From the NCBI GenBank assembly GCA_900548705.1, contig URLF01000017.1:1-35281 (forward strand): DNA of 35,281 nucleotides, given 5' to 3'. This DNA comes from an uncultured Porphyromonadaceae bacterium (lineage in GTDB: Bacteria > Bacteroidota > Bacteroidia > Bacteroidales > Muribaculaceae). Shown here one piece after another: positions 30,792-35,281 of this stretch; positions within the stretch are counted from its first letter, which is position 1, and each line of letters opens with the position of its first letter. A model generated the notes under the pieces. The model worked only from the letters and a program-made list of their open reading frames with translations. It ran no database searches and had not been told where the DNA came from. Position numbers and translations under genes: made by a program.

Positions 30792-32123
30792 ATGTTTGAG
30801 AATCTTAGCGAGAAACTTGAAAGAAGTTTCAAAATACTGAAAGGCCAAGGTAAGATTACCGAAATCAATGTGGCCGAAACCCTCAAGGATGTGCGTCGCG
30901 CCCTCCTTGATGCCGACGTCAACTACAAGGTGGCCAAGAGCTTCACCGACACGGTGAAACAGAAGGCTCTGGGCCAGAACGTGATAAACGCCATCAAGCC
31001 CCAGGAGCTGATGGTCAAGATTGTACATGACGAGCTGGCCACCCTGATGGGAGGCGAGACCGCCCAGGTCAATCTGTCAGGCAATCCGACAGTCATACTG
31101 ATGTCGGGTCTCCAGGGTTCGGGTAAGACCACATTCTCCGGCAAGCTCGCCCGCAAGTTCAAGAGCGAGAAAGGGAAACGTCCGCTGCTTGTCGCATGCG
31201 ACGTCTACCGTCCCGCCGCCATCGAGCAGCTGAAGGTGCTGGCCTCGCAGATTGAGGTTCCCGTCTACACCGAGGAGGGGAACAAGAACCCCGTCGAGAT
31301 TGCCAAGAACGCCATCGCGTATGCCAAGCAGAACCATCTCGACCTGGTGATTGTCGATACCGCCGGCCGTCTGGCTGTCGATGAGCAGATGATGGATGAG
31401 ATTGAGGCCATCAAGAACGCCATCAAGCCTCAGGAGACCCTTTTCGTGGTCGACTCGATGACCGGTCAGGATGCAGTGAACACCGCCAAGGAGTTCAACG
31501 ACCGTCTCGATTTCGACGGCGTGGTGCTGACCAAGCTCGACGGTGACACCCGTGGCGGTGCGGCCCTTTCTATCCGTACCGTCGTGACCAAGCCCATCAA
31601 GTTTGTCGGTACCGGCGAGAAGCTCGATGCGCTCGACCTGTTCCACCCCTCCCGTATGGCCGACCGTATCCTCGGTATGGGTGACATCGTGTCACTCGTC
31701 GAGAAGGCCCAGGCTCAGTTCGACGAGAAGCAGGCTCTTGAAATCCAGCGCAAACTGGCCCGCAACCAGTTCAACTTCAACGACTTCCTTGCCCAGATTC
31801 AGCAAATCAAGAAGATGGGTAACCTCAAAGACCTCGCTTCGATGATTCCCGGTCTCGGAAAGGCCATCAAGGATGTCGACATCGATGACAACGCCTTCAA
31901 GAGCATCGAGGCTATCATCAGCTCGATGACGGCCAAGGAGCGCACCAATCCCGAAATCATCAACGGTAGCCGCCGCAAGCGTATCGCCGCCGGTTCCGGC
32001 ACCTCTCTCCAGGAGGTCAACCGACTTCTGACCCAGTTTGAGCAGACCCGCAAGATGATGAAGGCCGCCACGGCGATGAAGAACCCTATGAAGATGATGC
32101 GAGCCATGCGTGGCCGCCGGTAA
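30792..32123 (+). CDS. ffh: Signal recognition particle protein Ffh
   Basis: The SRP54 GTPase that binds signal sequences and 4.5S RNA and targets nascent membrane proteins. It has 443 residues: N domain 1-95, G domain with P-loop GLQGSGKTT (106-114), DTAGRL and TKLDGDTRGG, then the methionine-rich M domain (about 325-443) ending MKMMRAMRGRR. The length is normal. It is followed after 35 bases by folD. The 37-base gap from panD could allow read-through from the pan promoter. Confidence 0.98.
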   Translation: MFENLSEKLERSFKILKGQGKITEINVAETLKDVRRALLDADVNYKVAKSFTDTVKQKALGQNVINAIKPQELMVKIVHDELATLMGGETAQVNLSGNPTVILMSGLQGSGKTTFSGKLARKFKSEKGKRPLLVACDVYRPAAIEQLKVLASQIEVPVYTEEGNKNPVEIAKNAIAYAKQNHLDLVIVDTAGRLAVDEQMMDEIEAIKNAIKPQETLFVVDSMTGQDAVNTAKEFNDRLDFDGVVLTKLDGDTRGGAALSIRTVVTKPIKFVGTGEKLDALDLFHPSRMADRILGMGDIVSLVEKAQAQFDEKQALEIQRKLARNQFNFNDFLAQIQQIKKMGNLKDLASMIPGLGKAIKDVDIDDNAFKSIEAIISSMTAKERTNPEIINGSRRKRIAAGSGTSLQEVNRLLTQFEQTRKMMKAATAMKNPMKMMRAMRGRR

Positions 32124-32158
32124 ACAATATCAAGCCCAACCGAATTAAGCCCCAACCG

Positions 32159-33040
32159 ATGATAAAGATTGACGGAAAAGAGACGGCCGCCAAAATCAAG
32201 GCCGAGATAGCCGCCGAGGTTGCCGAAATGGTGGCCCGTGGAGAGAAACGTCCCCATCTGGCCGCTATTCTTGTCGGCCACGACGGCGGCAGTGAGACCT
32301 ATGTCGCCTCCAAGGTGAAAGCCTGTGAGGAATGCGGATTCAAGTCCACCCTCATCCGCTTTGAGGATGACATCGACGAGGCCACCCTCCTTGATGCCGT
32401 AGACAATCTCAACCGCGACGAGGATGTTGACGGTTTCATCGTCCAGCTCCCCTTGCCTAAGCATATCTCGGAGCAGAAGGTCATCGAGGCCATAGATTAC
32501 CGCAAGGATGTCGACGGTTTCCATCCCATCAATGTCGGCCGTCAGTCAATCGGGCTTCCCTGTTTCCACAGCGCGACCCCTGCCGGAATCCTTACGCTGC
32601 TCGAACGTTACGAGATTCCGACAAAGGGGGCGAATTGCGTTGTCCTCGGCCGAAGCAACATCGTAGGCAAACCTGTCGCCACTCTGATGATGCAGAAGGG
32701 TTATCCCGGGGATGCCACCGTGACCGTATGTCACCGCGCCACCCGCGACCTCAAGGAAATCTGCCGCAAGGCCGACATAATAATCGCCGCTATGGGTGTG
32801 CCCGGATTCGTTACCGCTGATATGGTAAAGGATGGAGCCACCGTGATAGATGTCGGCACCACCCGTGTGCCTGACGCGACACGCAAGAGCGGTTTCCGTC
32901 TGCGCGGCGATGTGGAGTTCGATGAGGTCGCTCCCAAATGCGCCTATATCACTCCCGTTCCCGGAGGTGTCGGCCCGATGACAATCGTGTCGTTGATGCG
33001 CAACACTCTCCTCGCCGGAAAGAAAGCCATCTACAAGTAA
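32159..33040 (+). CDS. folD: Bifunctional methylenetetrahydrofolate dehydrogenase / cyclohydrolase
   Basis: It interconverts 5,10-methylene- and 10-formyl-tetrahydrofolate with NADP. The 293-residue protein has the active-site YVASKVKACEECG (48-60, Tyr48 and Lys52, matching E. coli Tyr50 and Lys54), VQLPLP, the Rossmann-type GRSNIVGKP, and the C-terminal PGGVGPMT signature. The length is normal. It probably follows ffh in one transcript. Confidence 0.98.
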   Translation: MIKIDGKETAAKIKAEIAAEVAEMVARGEKRPHLAAILVGHDGGSETYVASKVKACEECGFKSTLIRFEDDIDEATLLDAVDNLNRDEDVDGFIVQLPLPKHISEQKVIEAIDYRKDVDGFHPINVGRQSIGLPCFHSATPAGILTLLERYEIPTKGANCVVLGRSNIVGKPVATLMMQKGYPGDATVTVCHRATRDLKEICRKADIIIAAMGVPGFVTADMVKDGATVIDVGTTRVPDATRKSGFRLRGDVEFDEVAPKCAYITPVPGGVGPMTIVSLMRNTLLAGKKAIYK

Positions 33041-33091
33041 GCCACATTTACTATTGAGTTACGGCCTTGTGTCTGAGGCCTGAGGGATACC

Positions 33092-34207
33092 ATGAACAGC
33101 CTTGTGGCGGCAGCGGCGGCTTTTGTCCTCTCCCTAGCGTCTGCAGGGGAGATTGACCTTGTGTTTGCCGGGGATGCCATGATGCACACCGGCCAGCTTG
33201 AGGCGGCAAAACGTGGAGAGAAAGGATATGACTACTCATATTGCTTCTCGGCGATTGCCCCTTATGTCCGTGAGGCTGATTACGCGATAGTCAACCTTGA
33301 GACCCCGGTGGCCAAAGGGCAATGTTCGGGTTACCCCCAGTTCAACGCGCCGGTAAGTTACGTCGAGGCTCTCGCGGATGCGGGTTTCGACCTGTTCCTG
33401 ACAGCCAACAACCATACCCTTGACCGTCGTGACCGGGGACTGAAACAGACCGTGGGCGTGCTTGATTCTCTCGGGCTTACCCATATAGGGACATATGCCG
33501 ACTCGGCCGAGCGTGAGAGCCGTATGCCGTTGGTTGTTGATGTCAGCGGCTTCAAAATCGGATTCGTCAATTACACCTACGGTACTAATGGTTTCACCGT
33601 AACCGGCGACGCGGTCGTGGATTACATCTCACCGGATATCATCCGGCAGGATATAGCCAAGGCCCGCAATGCCGGGGCTGAAATCATTGTGGCCGCCATG
33701 CACTGGGGGGAGGAATATACACTGACCCCGGTCAGGTATGAGAGACAGTGGGCGCGTTTCCTCGAGGATGAAGGAGTGGATATAATCATGGGAGGGCATC
33801 CACATGTTATCCAGCCCATGGAGCTGCGTGAAGGCTCAGCTTCCCGCAAGCCGATGTTCCTTGCCTATTCCCACGGAAATTTCATATCCAATATGATGAC
33901 CCGCGACACCCGTGGAGGCCTTATGACCCGTGTCACGATAGCCCGCGACAGTGTCGGAAACGCATATGTCAAGGATGCGGCATATAAGCTCATATTCACC
34001 GTTCCGCCGGTAAACGGAGCTTTCAAACCATCTCCATCCGCCGGGATGGCTCCGGTAGGGGAGCGGTATGGATTCGCCAGGGAGAATTACATAGTGATGC
34101 CTGTCGATTCTGTGCCCGAGGCATGGAAAGGACGTGCCCGCGATTTCGCCCGTGCCGCCAGGGAGCTGTTCCGGGCTTCAAATGTCGGTGAGGTCGCCGA
34201 AGAATGA
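33092..34207 (+). CDS. CapA family protein (PGA_cap metallophosphatase-like)
   Basis: A 371-residue exported protein. A signal peptide (MNSLVAAAAAFVLSLASA) is followed by the CapA/PGA_cap calcineurin-like fold: DLVFAGDAMMHTGQ, AIVNLETPV, LTANNHTLDRRDRG, AAMHWGEEYT and MGGHPHVIQPME, with their His/Asp/Asn metal ligands. The family is named for poly-gamma-glutamate capsule synthesis, but most Bacteroidota members lie outside any capB/capC cluster, as here. It probably acts on an envelope substrate that is not known. Confidence 0.92.
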   Translation: MNSLVAAAAAFVLSLASAGEIDLVFAGDAMMHTGQLEAAKRGEKGYDYSYCFSAIAPYVREADYAIVNLETPVAKGQCSGYPQFNAPVSYVEALADAGFDLFLTANNHTLDRRDRGLKQTVGVLDSLGLTHIGTYADSAERESRMPLVVDVSGFKIGFVNYTYGTNGFTVTGDAVVDYISPDIIRQDIAKARNAGAEIIVAAMHWGEEYTLTPVRYERQWARFLEDEGVDIIMGGHPHVIQPMELREGSASRKPMFLAYSHGNFISNMMTRDTRGGLMTRVTIARDSVGNAYVKDAAYKLIFTVPPVNGAFKPSPSAGMAPVGERYGFARENYIVMPVDSVPEAWKGRARDFARAARELFRASNVGEVAEE

Positions 34208-34246
34208 AGAAAAATCCCCGCCGATGTAAAAAATATGGCCTGAACG

Positions 34247-34277
34247 CTTGCGGAATCAAAAAATTGTTGTACCTTTG
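34247..34277 (+). promoter_or_regulatory. tRNA-His promoter
   Basis: CTTG (34247-34250), 19 bases, then TACCTTTG (34270-34277): a good Bacteroidota promoter 51 bases before the tRNA. Confidence 0.75.
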
Positions 34278-34328
34278 CACCGTCTTAAGGAACAAACGGA
34301 TTCAGCGTTACTCCGAAAGATAACAAAT

Positions 34329-34403
<75 letters not shown>

Positions 34404-34446
34404 CTGAAGGCTGTCAGGATTCCTGAAAATAGCCGCCAAAATAGAA

Positions 34447-34472
34447 AGACATCCAATCGGATGTCTTTTTTT
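34447..34472 (+). terminator. Terminator after tRNA-His
   Basis: The 8-bp stem AGACATCC / GGATGTCT has a 4-base loop and is followed by a run of T. Confidence 0.85.
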
Positions 34473-34483
34473 ATTGTGATTTT

Positions 34484-34515
34484 TTTGGCGGATTGCAACC
34501 AAACATCTATTTTTG
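34484..34515 (+). promoter_or_regulatory. Promoter of the TM2-domain gene
   Basis: TTTG (34484-34487), 20 bases, then TATTTTTG (34508-34515), 29 bases upstream of the ATG at 34544. Confidence 0.75.
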
Positions 34516-34543
34516 CAGTCAAAGAGTAAAAGCAAAACAGATT

Positions 34544-35038
34544 ATGAATCCCAATCAACCATACCAGTCCGACCAGCAGCCTGGTCAGGGCTACCAGCAA
34601 CAGCAGGGCTACGGCCAGCAGAATTACAACCAGGGTTACAACCAGCAGCAAGGCTATCAGCAGCAGGGTTACCAGCAGCAGGGCTACCAAGGCTATAACC
34701 AAGGTTATCAACAACAAGGCTATCAGCAACGTCCCTATCAGCAGCCGATGCGTCCTTATGTTGAGACGACATCAAATAATGCCTTCAATTGTGGCCCTGA
34801 GGGTAAATGCCGTGGTGTCTACGCCATCTTCGCCTTGATGTTAGGCTCAATAGGCCTCCATTATTTTTACATCAACAAGGTCGGCGCGGGAATCCTCACT
34901 ATACTGCTCGTCTGCATCACCTGCGGCGCGTGGGCTATCCTTCCCATCATCCAGGGCATCCTCGCCTTCTGGACAATGACGAACGAGGAGTTCGACCGCA
35001 AGTTTGTCGCAACCAATTCCTTCTTCCCCTTCTTCTGA
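34544..35038 (+). CDS. TM2-domain membrane protein with Gln/Tyr/Gly-rich N-terminus
   Basis: From ATG 34544 the protein has 164 residues. An earlier in-frame ATG at 34493 overlaps the promoter and is less likely. Residues 1-70 are low complexity, built on repeats of the type QQQGYQQ and NQGYQQ and probably disordered. The C-terminal TM2 domain has GVYAIFALMLGSIGLHYFYI, then GILTILLVCITCGAWAILPI, forming two membrane helices joined by a short turn with the domain's typical HYFY. It ends FFPFF. The role of TM2 proteins in bacteria is not known. Confidence 0.88.
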   Translation: MNPNQPYQSDQQPGQGYQQQQGYGQQNYNQGYNQQQGYQQQGYQQQGYQGYNQGYQQQGYQQRPYQQPMRPYVETTSNNAFNCGPEGKCRGVYAIFALMLGSIGLHYFYINKVGAGILTILLVCITCGAWAILPIIQGILAFWTMTNEEFDRKFVATNSFFPFF

Positions 35039-35107
35039 CGGAAGGCGGAATCTGTCTGCAGGACTCCGATTCTCTCCGGATACGAATAAGAATCGAATAA
35101 GAATAAT

Positions 35108-35145
35108 GACAGGGACATCCATTCCGGATGTCCCTGTCGCATTTT
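35108..35145 (+). terminator. Terminator after the TM2 gene
   Basis: A perfect 13-bp stem (arm GACAGGGACATCC, 5-base loop) is followed by GCATTTTG. It closes the TM2 transcript. The remaining bases to 35281 hold no gene that I can support. Confidence 0.75.
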
Positions 35146-35281
35146 GTGTAAACGGAATACCATGAGCGGGGGCACATAGATGATTAATTATATTTGATTG
35201 CCATATACATATTTTTGAAAAAATAATATTACTGTCCGCTAAACTTTATAGAGCAGCATAAAAATTAGGGCTGATTCCATT

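Noticed and set aside
31077..31646. 189-codon minus-strand frame in ffh
   Set aside because: Antisense shadow created by GC-rich codon use of ffh.
34560..34745. CRISPR-like short repeats
   Set aside because: These are CAG/TAC-type codon repeats encoding the Gln/Tyr/Gly N-terminus of the TM2 protein.

Overview
This window looks like a Bacteroidales chromosome carrying most of the right-hand part of an integrated conjugative element (ICE, conjugative transposon). The family-level guess is Muribaculaceae or a relative, from the moderately GC-rich housekeeping genes. Bacteroidota promoters of the TTTG / TAnnTTTG type recur throughout, start codons lack strong Shine-Dalgarno sequences, and the mobile genes are of Bacteroides CTn type (MobC/TraG coupling protein, DUF4099/DUF3945 protein, TopB, PRTRC cassette, RteA/RteB, Arg-I-less tyrosine recombinases).

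Layout. (1) 1-3035: the 3' part of the conjugative coupling ATPase, a long palindrome, then three small accessory genes. (2) 3140-4396, minus strand: a lone AAA_14/DUF4143 ATPase, probably cargo. (3) 4397-5222: a large non-coding region with a second long palindrome, an 11-bp direct repeat with 20-bp period, and a promoter reading right. (4) 5223-14512: a rightward gene run with a small conserved protein, the DUF4099/DUF3945 repeat protein, a stand-alone DUF4099-like protein, topoisomerase III, two small proteins between two more long palindromes, then the PRTRC genes: E, C (ubiquitin-like), an unrecognised protein, B (E2-like) and ThiF (E1-like). (5) 14612-19614: cargo, namely a TetR repressor, a lipoprotein behind a palindromic operator, small membrane proteins, a BatD-like membrane protein, a GAD/Tdi1-type immunity-like protein and a DUF4375 (DMP19-type) protein. 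(6) 19641-23259: RteA-like hybrid kinase and RteB-like sigma-54 activator, overlapping. (7) 23260-27758: a strong foldback sequence, a short RibD-C/DHFR-like protein, three paralogous helix-turn-helix proteins, and convergent to them two tandem tyrosine recombinases, the element's integration/excision module. (8) 27759-28191: a transition zone that should contain the element end. I could not place the att site.

From about 28.2 kb the sequence is ordinary chromosome: a RAYT transposase with a REP-like perfect palindrome, recR (minus), panC-panD, ffh, folD, a CapA-family protein, tRNA-His and a TM2-domain protein.

The most interesting system is the PRTRC cassette. In one tight run it encodes an E1-like enzyme with intact nucleotide-binding motifs, a protein with an E2-like active-site signature around Cys160, and a ubiquitin-like protein whose natural C-terminus is already a glycine. 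No JAB peptidase and no ParB gene is visible in the window. This looks like a minimal, processing-free ubiquitin-like conjugation pathway carried by a conjugative element. The second notable signal is a family of four 160-180 bp imperfect palindromes between element genes; three share an inner core while the outer arms differ in sequence but stay self-complementary.
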